A stretch of 12,556 nucleotides of DNA from CAYMEV01 sp964389675 [NCBI: uncultured Candidatus Sumerlaeota bacterium]. Its GTDB lineage: Bacteria; CAYMEV01. Of this stretch, positions 6,342 through 12,556 are shown one piece after another; position 1 is the stretch's first letter; every line of letters begins with the position of its first letter. The DNA is taken from positions 1 through 12,556 of the forward strand of contig CAYMEV010000037.1 in assembly GCA_964389675.1 (NCBI GenBank), read 5' to 3'. The position numbers and the translations under genes are program-made. The notes below the pieces were generated by a model that was not told the DNA's origin, did no database searches, and was given only the letters and a program-made list of their open reading frames with translations.

Positions 6342-7608
6342 TATCTTTTTCGATATATGCACTCTGGGATGCAAGCTTAACCAGGCGGAGCAAACCCTTA
6401 TTATAAAGAACCTTACAGACGCAGGATATATATATAAGCCATCCTGCCCTAACCCTGATTTTTTTATATTAAACAGCTGTACAGTGACAAACAGGGCCAG
6501 GTATAAATCCTTAAGCACACTGAGGAAAATAAGGTCCAAAAGCCCCTCCACAAAACTGGTCCTTGCCGGATGCATACCTCAGACAGAGCCGGATATAGGG
6601 GAAATTGAATATATTGACCTTACAATTGATAATGAAGAGAAAAGAAATATTGCAGAGCATATTAATAAATTTATGCTCAAGCCTGAAAAGCCATTAAAAG
6701 AGGAAAGCAATTATAATGAAAGAAGCCGTGCAAACCTTATCATACAGACAGGGTGTGATTCAGAATGCTCATACTGCATAATACCCAGAGCACGTGGAAC
6801 ATCAGTATCCTTCCCCCGAAAGGAAATACTGAGCTCTCTTGAGATGCTTCTTAATGAAGGGTACAGGGAAATAGTACTTACCGGCATACATATCTCGCAT
6901 TTCCGCAGTGATAAAAAATATGAAAGAAGGATAGCACCGCTGGAGGAGCTACTAAAGAATATGCTGAAATCCTCAGATGGTTTCAGGATACGTTTAAGCT
7001 CAATAGAACCAGGTGATATTGATGATGAATTCATTAATTATATCCTTTCAGAAGACAGGATCTGCAATTTCCTTCATATCCCTCTTCAGCATACATCTGA
7101 CAGGATACTGAAACTCATGAAAAGGGATTATACAAATGAATATATATACAGGCTTATTGAATCCATAAGGTCAAGATCAGGTGATATTCAGATCGGCTCA
7201 GATTTTATAGTGGGATTTCCTTCAGAGAGTGAAGAGGATTTTGCAAACATCCTTGAGACTGTTAGAAACCTTCCGATAAGCCACCTCCATATTTTTCCCT
7301 TCTCAAAAAGAAAAGGGACCCCGGCATACACCATGCCCGGCCAGATACCCAAAGATGAGAAAAAGCAGAGGTCATCACTGTTGAGAAAGCTTGGAGAGTT
7401 GAAAAAAGAAGCATTTCTGCAGACACAGCTCAATAAATCGCAAAATCTTGCTGTCCTTGGCAAAAATCCCGATGGTTATGATGTATTAAGCGGAAACTAT
7501 ATACCTGGTATCCTAATAACTGATAAAAAGCTTAAGCCCTGCAGCCTTACAGATGGTGTAATGGCAAGCTTTCAGCAGGGCAGGGCAGTATTTTATAAAA
7601 CCAGATAA
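6319..7608 (+). CDS. mtaB: tRNA t6A37 methylthiotransferase MtaB (radical SAM)
   Basis: 429 residues. Converts N6-threonylcarbamoyladenosine at tRNA position 37 to its 2-methylthio form, using two iron-sulfur clusters and S-adenosylmethionine. The N-terminal cluster cysteines are Cys18 (TLGCKLNQAE, the signature separating MtaB from MiaB and RimO), Cys54 (NSCTVTN) and Cys85 (AGC). The radical-SAM motif is CDSECSYC (Cys146, 150, 153). HIPLQHTSDRILKLMKR and IGSDFIVGFPSE are also typical. The C-terminal TRAM-like part is short and divergent. ATG 6319 lies inside the last codons of the sigma-54 regulator, with no good SD of its own, so translational coupling is likely. Other starts would cut into the first iron-sulfur motif region. 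Confidence 0.93.
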   Translation: MVSRSKISIFFDICTLGCKLNQAEQTLIIKNLTDAGYIYKPSCPNPDFFILNSCTVTNRARYKSLSTLRKIRSKSPSTKLVLAGCIPQTEPDIGEIEYIDLTIDNEEKRNIAEHINKFMLKPEKPLKEESNYNERSRANLIIQTGCDSECSYCIIPRARGTSVSFPRKEILSSLEMLLNEGYREIVLTGIHISHFRSDKKYERRIAPLEELLKNMLKSSDGFRIRLSSIEPGDIDDEFINYILSEDRICNFLHIPLQHTSDRILKLMKRDYTNEYIYRLIESIRSRSGDIQIGSDFIVGFPSESEEDFANILETVRNLPISHLHIFPFSKRKGTPAYTMPGQIPKDEKKQRSSLLRKLGELKKEAFLQTQLNKSQNLAVLGKNPDGYDVLSGNYIPGILITDKKLKPCSLTDGVMASFQQGRAVFYKTR

Positions 7609-7643
7609 TAAACTGCATAACTGAAAATTAATTATATATATAC

Positions 7644-7663
7644 TGCCACCAATTATCTTGGAC
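7644..7663 (+). repeat. IS-terminus-like 20-mer, copy 2
   Basis: TGCCACCAATTATCTTGGAC, 18 of 20 identical to the reverse complement of 2045-2064. It lies 35 bases after mtaB and points to the right. Only about 35 bases separate it from the TraB/GumN remnant. The intervening ACGAGG before the ATG at 7700 is in the place where an IS would have its orfA SD, but no transposase sequence follows. Confidence 0.45.
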
Positions 7664-7699
7664 ACAAAATTAGCTTAAATTTGAATAAAGAACGAGGCT

Positions 7700-7966
7700 A
7701 TGGATGAATTGGGAATGGACTCATTAACAGAATCTGATAAAGGTATAGCAGAAAAAACAGATCTAAAACTGCAGGCTATTAACAACAAGAAGAATATTAA
7801 GATGGCTGATATGAATGAGCGATGTATCGAACTTTAAGAGTATAAGACAATATTTGCTATGGCTGGTGCATACCACTTTATCAGTGAGAACAGCATTATA
7901 GATATCTTGAGCGAGAGGGGCTATAAGATTAAGAGAATTAAGAGATCAGTAGACCTGCCCTTTTAA
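7700..7966 (+). pseudogene. 3' remnant of a TraB/GumN-family gene with in-frame stop
   Basis: A single frame from ATG 7700 to TAA 7964-7966, interrupted by a TAA at 7835-7837. Before the stop it reads NNKKNIKMADMNERCIEL. After it comes YKTIFAMAGAYHFISENSII, then DILSERGYKIKRI. This matches the C-terminal pattern of TraB/GumN (YbaP-like) proteins: 'R N . . M A . . I' followed by 'F . . V G A . H L . G . . . . . . L L . . . G Y . V'. The N-terminal two thirds of the family, including its GX2H and GXXXE motifs, are missing. The fragment has no SD of its own that fits well and lies directly after a solo IS-type terminus, so it is probably a dead gene tail. Confidence 0.55.
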
Positions 7967-7976
7967 GGGGATTTGG

Positions 7977-8624
7977 TTAAGGTTTTTCAGCGTTTTCAAT
8001 CAGCCAGGCCAGCTCTTTGTTAATATCCTGGCCAGGCCTGGTAAATCTTTCTTTAAGAATGCGGTAGCTTTCAAAAAGATCATCTTCGGTTTTAATCTCT
8101 ATTTTAGTTAGTGCAGAGATTTCCTGCAGGAATTCTTTGCTTTCCCGGATTTTTCCATTCAGGCCCTTCAAAAGCCCCTTGTGTATCAGTTTCAGGACCC
8201 TGGAGTATTCATCATTGCTCGCTGTTTTGTTGATATACTTATGCAATGAAATCCTGTCTGGAGGGCTGGATATTCCTTCAGGCTTAACGAGGATTACTGA
8301 CCTGTCTTCTGCAGGCAGGCCTGCATCAGGCTTTATCCCGAGATCAATGGCAAGTCCCCTGCTATATGCTACAATGAGAAGGCCCGGGGGATTCTCAGAT
8401 GCATTTATCATTAAAGGTCTCTCAAAACCATACAGAATGCTATCAATCATTGCTTCTGAAAACCTGCCATATACAGTCAGGTCAATATCCGAATATTTCC
8501 CTGCTGTATTACCCGATATTGAGCCCTTGAGCAGAAGGCCTGCCTTATTTTCAATACATATATTTATTACATGTTCTCCAAATGCCCTGTGCCTTGCTGT
8601 CGGCCACTTAACATATATGCTCAT
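7977..8624 (-). CDS. Nucleotidyltransferase-domain protein
   Basis: 215 residues. The N-terminal half is a polymerase-beta-type nucleotidyltransferase: Gly34-Ser35 in LLLKGSISGNTAGKYSDIDL, metal ligands Asp46 and Asp48, and a probable third, Asp94, in LAIDLGI. The C-terminal half (about 120-215) is helical and charged and matches no domain I know, though many enzymes of this fold carry a helical substrate-binding region there. The substrate could be a small molecule such as an antibiotic, or a macromolecule; I cannot tell. ATG 8624 is preceded by AAGGA 8 bases upstream. The gene is monocistronic and convergent with the TraB/GumN remnant, 10 bases away. It is not closely similar to the other two nucleotidyltransferases in the window, apart from the catalytic core. 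Confidence 0.75.
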   Translation of the reverse strand: MSIYVKWPTARHRAFGEHVINICIENKAGLLLKGSISGNTAGKYSDIDLTVYGRFSEAMIDSILYGFERPLMINASENPPGLLIVAYSRGLAIDLGIKPDAGLPAEDRSVILVKPEGISSPPDRISLHKYINKTASNDEYSRVLKLIHKGLLKGLNGKIRESKEFLQEISALTKIEIKTEDDLFESYRILKERFTRPGQDINKELAWLIENAEKP

Positions 8625-8921
8625 AACCTAAATCCTTCATATCAGGTTTCAGCTTAAAAATTCAATTCTGAATCAGGAATTCAAAAAGTTCAAGATTATT
8701 AAGATTTTGGCTTAAGCTAATGTGGAGGCAGAGCTTCTTCAGGTATTTCTGCTTATATAAAAGGCTGACTGGCAGAATGCGGCGATTGTAATGGATAAAT
8801 ACAGCTTGCTGGATTGGAAACATACTGCAGTATAAAAACGTAAATTTCTATAACTGATATATTTTTTTAGTCTTTATTGTGAGATGGAAACATTTTTCAT
8901 AATAATTAAGGAGAAACATAT
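8625..8921. other. Divergent intergenic region with a possible gene fragment
   Basis: A plus-strand frame at 8716-8835 reads ANVEAELLQVFLLI, a TAA at 8758-8760, then KADWQNAAIVMDKYSLLDW and a TAA at 8833-8835. It is protein-like on both sides of the stop, so it may be the scrap of a lost gene of unknown family. An imperfect palindrome centred on CTGAATCAG lies near 8665-8685. The SD of the downstream acetyltransferase is at 8908-8913. I see no promoter here with both good hexamers and good spacing. Confidence 0.3.
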
Positions 8922-9416
8922 ATGAATGCTGAAAACCATGAAAAGGTAGAGTTCAGGGAAATTACCAAAGATACTCTCTTTGAAATAATCAGGCTAAGCA
9001 ATACATTATCTGAACAGCATAGCAGGATGGTTGCACCTAATTCAGTATCGATTGCAGAGGCGCATTTTAGTGAAAATGCATGGTTTCGTGGGATCTATGC
9101 CGGGGATCGTGCTGTAGGTTTTATAATGGTGGATACAAGTGAGGTGATCGAGGATGAGAGCGATCCAGAGAAGGATCGTCCAATGAATGGCTGGTTCTTG
9201 TGGCGTTTTATGATGGCGGCTTCAGAACAGGGGAGGGGGTATGGCAGGCAGGCACTGGATATTCTTGTAGATATGATGCGTGAAAAGGGGTATACTGAGT
9301 TGCGTACCAGCTGTGGGAAAGGCCCGGGAAGCCCTCTGGGCTTTTATGAAAAATACGGTTTTAAGAAGACGGGGAGGGAGTTATCAGGCGAGATAGAATT
9401 GATTCTTAAAATTTGA
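8922..9416 (+). CDS. GNAT-family N-acetyltransferase (diamine acetyltransferase-like)
   Basis: 164 residues. Transfers an acetyl group from acetyl-CoA to an amine. The acetyl-CoA pyrophosphate loop is QGRGYG (103-108) after the strand WFLWRFMMAASE, and the likely general acid Tyr142 is in GFYEKYGF. The overall sequence, including VAPNSVSIAEAHFSENAWFR and the split strand GFIMVDTSE, resembles the PaiA/BltD/spermidine acetyltransferase type, so a polyamine or another small amine is the likely substrate; resistance-type substrates cannot be excluded. ATG 8922 has a strong SD (AAGGAG at 8908-8913, 8-base spacing). The next gene begins 46 bases downstream in the same direction, so the two may be co-transcribed. 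Confidence 0.88.
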   Translation: MNAENHEKVEFREITKDTLFEIIRLSNTLSEQHSRMVAPNSVSIAEAHFSENAWFRGIYAGDRAVGFIMVDTSEVIEDESDPEKDRPMNGWFLWRFMMAASEQGRGYGRQALDILVDMMREKGYTELRTSCGKGPGSPLGFYEKYGFKKTGRELSGEIELILKI

Positions 9417-9462
9417 GTGCAGGGCTATTTATGAATCTTTCCAGTTTTAACAGGAGAACTAT

Positions 9463-10329
9463 TTGAGAACAGAAAAGCAGATACTTGACTTAATTATCAA
9501 TTTCGCACATAGATATGAGCAGATAAGGGGACTGGTATTAAATGGTTCAAGGGTTAATCCAAATGTAAAAAAGGATAAATGGCAGGATTACGACCTTATT
9601 TATTTTTGCCGTAACCTTGATTATTTCTCTGTTAATGAGGTAATTTTTAAGCATTTTGGCAGGCCTCTTTTCATGCAGAAATTTATAAAAAGGGCAAGGA
9701 AAGACGGCAAAATAACCTATCTTATGCAATTTGGTGATTATATTCGTCTCGATATAAATTTTGAAGATGTAGCAATGGCGGATACAATATTACAGGATAG
9801 CCTGACAGAAATCCTCCTGGATAAAGACGGGATATTTCCCCATATCCCTCCTCCCGGTGAAGAAAGCTATTTTATAAAAAGACCGGACAATTTACTGTAT
9901 CAGGCAGCCTGTAATGAATTCATCTTCGGCATAGCATCCCATTTGCCAAAAGCCCTGATAAGAGGGGAACTGCCTTTAGTAAAGAATCTGATAGAAATTG
10001 TGCTGAGAAAACCATTAGAAGATATGCTTGCGTGGCAAATAGGGTATCAAAATGATTATAAATGCAGTTTAGGAAAGGGTAACAGGTTTTTATCCAGATA
10101 TTTATCAGATTCTGTTTACCGGTTATATAAAGGAACCTATTCCGATTATCGATACAATAATATCTGCTTTTCAATAAACATCTTTTATCAATTATTTAAA
10201 ACAACAGCCAGAGAAGTGGCAAAGCAGAATGATTTTATTTTTCCTGAAAAGCAGTATGAAGAGGCTTTGCAGTTTTTTAGGGATTCAATAAGCAAATTTA
10301 ACAATAATGATAAGCTAATTGAGCTATAG
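9463..10329 (+). CDS. Aminoglycoside 6-adenylyltransferase homologue (ANT(6)/AadE-like)
   Basis: 288 residues, the full length of the streptomycin adenylyltransferase family. These enzymes inactivate streptomycin by transferring AMP from ATP to its 6-hydroxyl. The opening MRTEKQILDLIINFA and the core IRGLVLNGSRVNPN, WQDYDLIYF and DYIRLDINFED are characteristic. Catalytic residues visible are Gly28-Ser29, Asp42, Asp44 and Asp97. The start is TTG at 9463, supported by AGGAGA (9452-9457) six bases upstream; no other start preserves the conserved N-terminus. Chromosomal members of this family are often not proven resistance enzymes, so activity on streptomycin is an inference. It follows the GNAT gene on the same strand, another small-molecule modifier. 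Confidence 0.88.
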   Translation: MRTEKQILDLIINFAHRYEQIRGLVLNGSRVNPNVKKDKWQDYDLIYFCRNLDYFSVNEVIFKHFGRPLFMQKFIKRARKDGKITYLMQFGDYIRLDINFEDVAMADTILQDSLTEILLDKDGIFPHIPPPGEESYFIKRPDNLLYQAACNEFIFGIASHLPKALIRGELPLVKNLIEIVLRKPLEDMLAWQIGYQNDYKCSLGKGNRFLSRYLSDSVYRLYKGTYSDYRYNNICFSINIFYQLFKTTAREVAKQNDFIFPEKQYEEALQFFRDSISKFNNNDKLIEL

Positions 10330-10414
10330 GGTTAAGATCTTTTTTGTAATATTTTCTTGATTAATTATGTTCTGAATACTCATATATGATGCTTTTTTCT
10401 TTTCATAAACTGAA

Positions 10415-10443
10415 TTTTCATGGTAACAGAATAAGAGTATAAA
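10415..10443 (+). promoter_or_regulatory. Predicted promoter of the secreted hydrolase gene
   Basis: TTTTCA (10415-10420, 4 of 6), 17-bp spacer, TATAAA (10438-10443, 5 of 6). Transcription would begin near 10450. That is inside the TTG-started version of the downstream frame and supports the ATG at 10496 as its real start. Confidence 0.4.
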
Positions 10444-10495
10444 TAGTTTGAAGATAAAGATTTATGAAAAAAAATTTACAGGGAGATTGACAGGG

Positions 10496-11767
10496 ATGAG
10501 AAATTATATACTGATCTTGTTTACGGGGTTTTTAGCTATTGGATTAAGCATGCAATCAGAGGCTTCTGATAATCCCTTTTTTAATGACCACCAGTATTCA
10601 TATCAGACATTGAGGACTATGGGATACTCAGTCAGCGGTGCAGCAGACATTAATGAGGTCCTGCTCACCATAAGAAATATCAGGGAAGGTGATGATGAGA
10701 GCTGGTATAATGAATGGTATAAGACAGCAGAGAGGCTGGAAAGATCTGGAGACAGCCTGCTGTCGGCAGGTAAAAAAACCAGCGCCGGGCAGGCCTATCT
10801 TAAGGCATCAAATTACTACAGGACTGCAGAATTCTTCCTGCATTCCAACCCTGGTGACGAGAGGATAAATTCAACCTGGCAGAAGCAGAAGGACTGCTTT
10901 TTAAGATTTGCAGAGTTATCCGAAAGAAAAATAAAGCCCGTTGAGATACCATATGAAAGTACAACTATACCTGGATACCTGTGCTTATCTGATGACAAAG
11001 GGGGAAAAAAGCCCCTGCTTATTATACAGACGGGTTTTGACGGTACAGCTGAAGAGCTTTATTATGAAACAGGGATTTTTGCACTGGACAGGGGCTATGA
11101 TCTTCTGCTGTTCGAAGGGCCCGGCCAGGGAGAAGTCATAAGGAAACAGGGACTGCCTTTCCGCCATGACTGGGAAGCTGTTATAAAGCCGGTTGTTGAT
11201 TTTGCCATTAGCCTGGATAATGTTGATAAGAACAGGATCGCCCTCATGGGGATCAGCTTCGGAGGTTACCTTGCTCCAAGGGCTGTTGCCTTTGAAAAGA
11301 GGATAAAGGTATGTATTGCTAATGGGGGAATATTTGATTTTTCAATGACCACAGGCATGTCTGATGAGATGTTTAAAGCCCTTAAAACCCCTGAGGGCAT
11401 GGCGGAGATAAACAGCTATGTATATCAAAAGATGAAGGAAGATGCATCTTTAAGATGGTCCATGTCAAATGGCATGTTTACTTTCAAGGCAGATTCACCT
11501 GCTGAATGGATAAAAATGCTTGAGGATTATACAATGAAGGAAGTAGCTGACAGGATATCATGTATTATGGTAATTGTTGATTCGGAAGGTGATAAGGACC
11601 TGCCGGGCCAGTCAAAGATTCTGTACGACTCGCTAAGGTCAGAGAAACACCTGATTCATTTCAGTATTGAGGAAGGTGCCGGGGAGCACTGCCAGATGGG
11701 TGCCATCCTCATATCCAACAGCAGGGTCCTGGATAAGCTTGATGAAATAATGTCCGGACTAAAGTAA
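10496..11767 (+). CDS. Exported alpha/beta hydrolase (FrsA/dihydropseudooxynicotine hydrolase-like)
   Basis: 423 residues from ATG 10496. The longer frame from TTG 10448 would put 16 charged residues ahead of the signal peptide, so it is unlikely. The N-terminus MRNYILILFTGFLAIGLSMQ is a signal peptide with cleavage expected near SEA/SDN. Residues about 40-150 form a helical cap domain (YLKASNYYRTAEFF pattern), followed by an alpha/beta-hydrolase core. The nucleophile elbow is GISFGG (Ser254); the likely acid is Asp366 in SEGDKDLP and the base His398 in GEHCQMG. The helical N-domain plus GPGQGE (at about 208-213) is typical of esterases and C-C hydrolases in the FrsA/PigE-like group. The substrate is unknown, and the location is periplasmic or outside the cell. 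It is transcribed alone and is convergent with the next gene. Confidence 0.85.
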   Translation: MRNYILILFTGFLAIGLSMQSEASDNPFFNDHQYSYQTLRTMGYSVSGAADINEVLLTIRNIREGDDESWYNEWYKTAERLERSGDSLLSAGKKTSAGQAYLKASNYYRTAEFFLHSNPGDERINSTWQKQKDCFLRFAELSERKIKPVEIPYESTTIPGYLCLSDDKGGKKPLLIIQTGFDGTAEELYYETGIFALDRGYDLLLFEGPGQGEVIRKQGLPFRHDWEAVIKPVVDFAISLDNVDKNRIALMGISFGGYLAPRAVAFEKRIKVCIANGGIFDFSMTTGMSDEMFKALKTPEGMAEINSYVYQKMKEDASLRWSMSNGMFTFKADSPAEWIKMLEDYTMKEVADRISCIMVIVDSEGDKDLPGQSKILYDSLRSEKHLIHFSIEEGAGEHCQMGAILISNSRVLDKLDEIMSGLK

Positions 11768-11813
11768 AAAGACAATTTAAGGTTAAAAAAATAATACTAT
11801 GGTTATGGTAATC

Positions 11814-12065
11814 CTATTTTTTACCCTTAAAAAGCGATATTACGAACAGAAGGACCAGAGCGCCTAAAACAGCTGTTACCAGTGAGCCTAAAAGAGTATT
11901 TTCCATTACTGACGAGAATAAACCAAATAACCATCCTCCAATTAAAGCTCCGAGTATGCCTACAACTATATTGCATATTATTCCGAAGCCTTTTCCCTTG
12001 GTTAACTGCCCGGCTATCCATCCGGCGATTGCACCTATAATGATAAACCAGATAAAATTCATCAT
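11814..12065 (-). CDS. GlsB/YeaQ/YmgE-family small membrane protein
   Basis: 83 residues with three hydrophobic, glycine-rich helices (about 4-20, 27-50 and 57-79) and a Lys-rich tail. The motif GAIAGWIAGQLTKGKGFG followed by NIVVGILGALIGGWLFG is diagnostic of the transglycosylase-associated protein family. Members are inner-membrane proteins, often induced by envelope, acid or stationary-phase stress; the molecular function is not established. The start is ATG 12065 (a second ATG follows directly), with AAGGAG (12080-12075) 9 bases upstream. The length is normal for the family. Confidence 0.93.
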   Translation of the reverse strand: MMNFIWFIIIGAIAGWIAGQLTKGKGFGIICNIVVGILGALIGGWLFGLFSSVMENTLLGSLVTAVLGALVLLFVISLFKGKK

Positions 12066-12092
12066 GATTTATATCTCCTTTTTATATTTAGT

Positions 12093-12125
12093 GTATAGAA
12101 TATACTATAAAATAATAAAACTCAA
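12093..12125 (-). promoter_or_regulatory. Predicted promoter with operator-like palindrome upstream of the small membrane protein
   Basis: On the minus strand, TTGAGT (12125-12120), a 17-bp spacer and TATTCT (12102-12097). The -10 lies at the centre of a perfect GTATA-GAA-TATAC inverted repeat (12093-12105, plus strand). A repressor bound there would block the promoter. Each hexamer matches only 4 of 6, and AT-rich DNA gives such repeats by chance, so this is tentative. Confidence 0.35.
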
Positions 12126-12236
12126 TAGTTTGTGGAATTTTATAATCTTATTTTCCTATAAAAAGATCTATGGTGATTTTTTTTATAATTGGATATAAAC
12201 AACAATTTAGTGCTCAATAAATAAATATTGATATTA

Positions 12237-12556
12237 TTATTCAATACAGCAATGCCAGCATGCAATAAAATAAGATGGTATTTCCCCTGCTTTTGTAAAT
12301 CTGCCTCCCAAATAAAGCATATCATTAAGAATTCTTAGAGAATAAATTGTGCTGTTGGTTCCACCTCCCAGAGGATTCCATGCATTGCCGTCCCATCGGG
12401 CTACATTGTTGGCAGATACCTGGCCTGCAATTGTGAAAGCACCCCCAGCATAAAGCATATTGCCTATGGAAGATAGAGAACGTATTATACCATTACTTCC
12501 GGACCCCAAAGGAGCCCATTCATTACCGTCCCAACTTGCAATATTATTTGCAGATA
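12237..12556 (-). CDS. C-terminal end of a WDG-repeat (beta-propeller-like) surface-type protein, partial
   Basis: The open frame enters from beyond the right edge and ends at TAA (12239-12237). It contains two full imperfect repeats of 46 residues each (12554-12417 and 12416-12279). The pattern is SANN[IV]A.WDGN.W.PLG.G, then a strand segment, then ML[YA].GG.FT.AG. A third repeat starts as PSYFIACWHCCIE and breaks off at the stop. Such repeats occur in large extracellular or cell-surface proteins of bacteria, probably folding as blades of a beta-propeller. Function cannot be told. The last repeat ends early and the tail ACWHCCIE is unlike the repeat, so the original gene may have been longer or the end may have been altered. 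Confidence 0.75.
   Translation of the reverse strand, partial: SANNIASWDGNEWAPLGSGSNGIIRSLSSIGNMLYAGGAFTIAGQVSANNVARWDGNAWNPLGGGTNSTIYSLRILNDMLYLGGRFTKAGEIPSYFIACWHCCIE

Noticed and set aside
8137-8631. 164-codon plus-strand frame opposite the nucleotidyltransferase gene at 7977-8624
   Set aside because: The minus-strand product has the catalytic motifs, SD and start; the opposite frame has none.
8877-8905. TTGTGA-17-TAATAA as promoter of the acetyltransferase gene
   Set aside because: Transcription would begin at or within its SD (8908-8913), leaving no usable ribosome binding site.
10448-10495. TTG 10448 as start of the alpha/beta hydrolase
   Set aside because: It would place charged residues before the signal peptide and coincides with the predicted transcription start; ATG 10496 gives a clean signal peptide.
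12237-12556. CRISPR or short tandem repeat array in the 138-base repeat region
   Set aside because: The repetition is at protein level with divergent DNA and no spacers; it is a repeat-containing coding region.

Overview
The window looks like an accessory stretch of a bacterial chromosome with low to moderate GC. AGA/AGG and ATA codons are frequent, and most intact genes have good Shine-Dalgarno (SD) sequences. Sigma-54 control, a secreted hydrolase and WDG-repeat surface-type sequence fit an environmental or host-associated bacterium such as a spirochaete or a delta-proteobacterium-like lineage. That placement is a guess from gene style only; no rRNA, tRNA or other taxonomic marker is present.

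Layout. Positions 1-1179 hold an AT-rich ABC-exporter half-transporter that lacks its N-terminal membrane helices. Next is an orphan C-terminal domain remnant (1222-1767), then a decayed insertion-sequence end on the minus strand (about 1790-2064). Positions 2291-2867 hold a tightly overlapped pair: a 60-residue protein and a nucleotidyltransferase-fold protein. A convergent minus-strand operon (4815 to 3051) encodes a gamma-carbonic-anhydrase-like hexapeptide protein and an AlkP-superfamily phosphohydrolase. Divergent from it, 4986-7608 encodes an NtrC-type sigma-54 response regulator that overlaps the tRNA methylthiotransferase gene mtaB.

From 7644 the sequence is again accessory. A second, oppositely oriented copy of the IS-terminus-like 20-mer is followed by a broken TraB/GumN-family gene tail, a second nucleotidyltransferase-fold protein (minus strand), a GNAT acetyltransferase, and an ANT(6)-type aminoglycoside adenylyltransferase homologue. 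The right end has a signal-peptide alpha/beta hydrolase, a small GlsB/YeaQ/YmgE membrane protein with an operator-like palindrome over its predicted -10, and the C-terminal end of a protein built from 46-residue WDG repeats that runs off the window.

The two core-like operons (3051-7608) sit between two stretches rich in gene debris, IS relics and small-molecule- or nucleotide-transferring enzymes. No clearly novel multi-gene system is visible. The best candidate for an under-described module is the overlapping pair at 2291-2867. The other notable observations concern gene decay and regulation.
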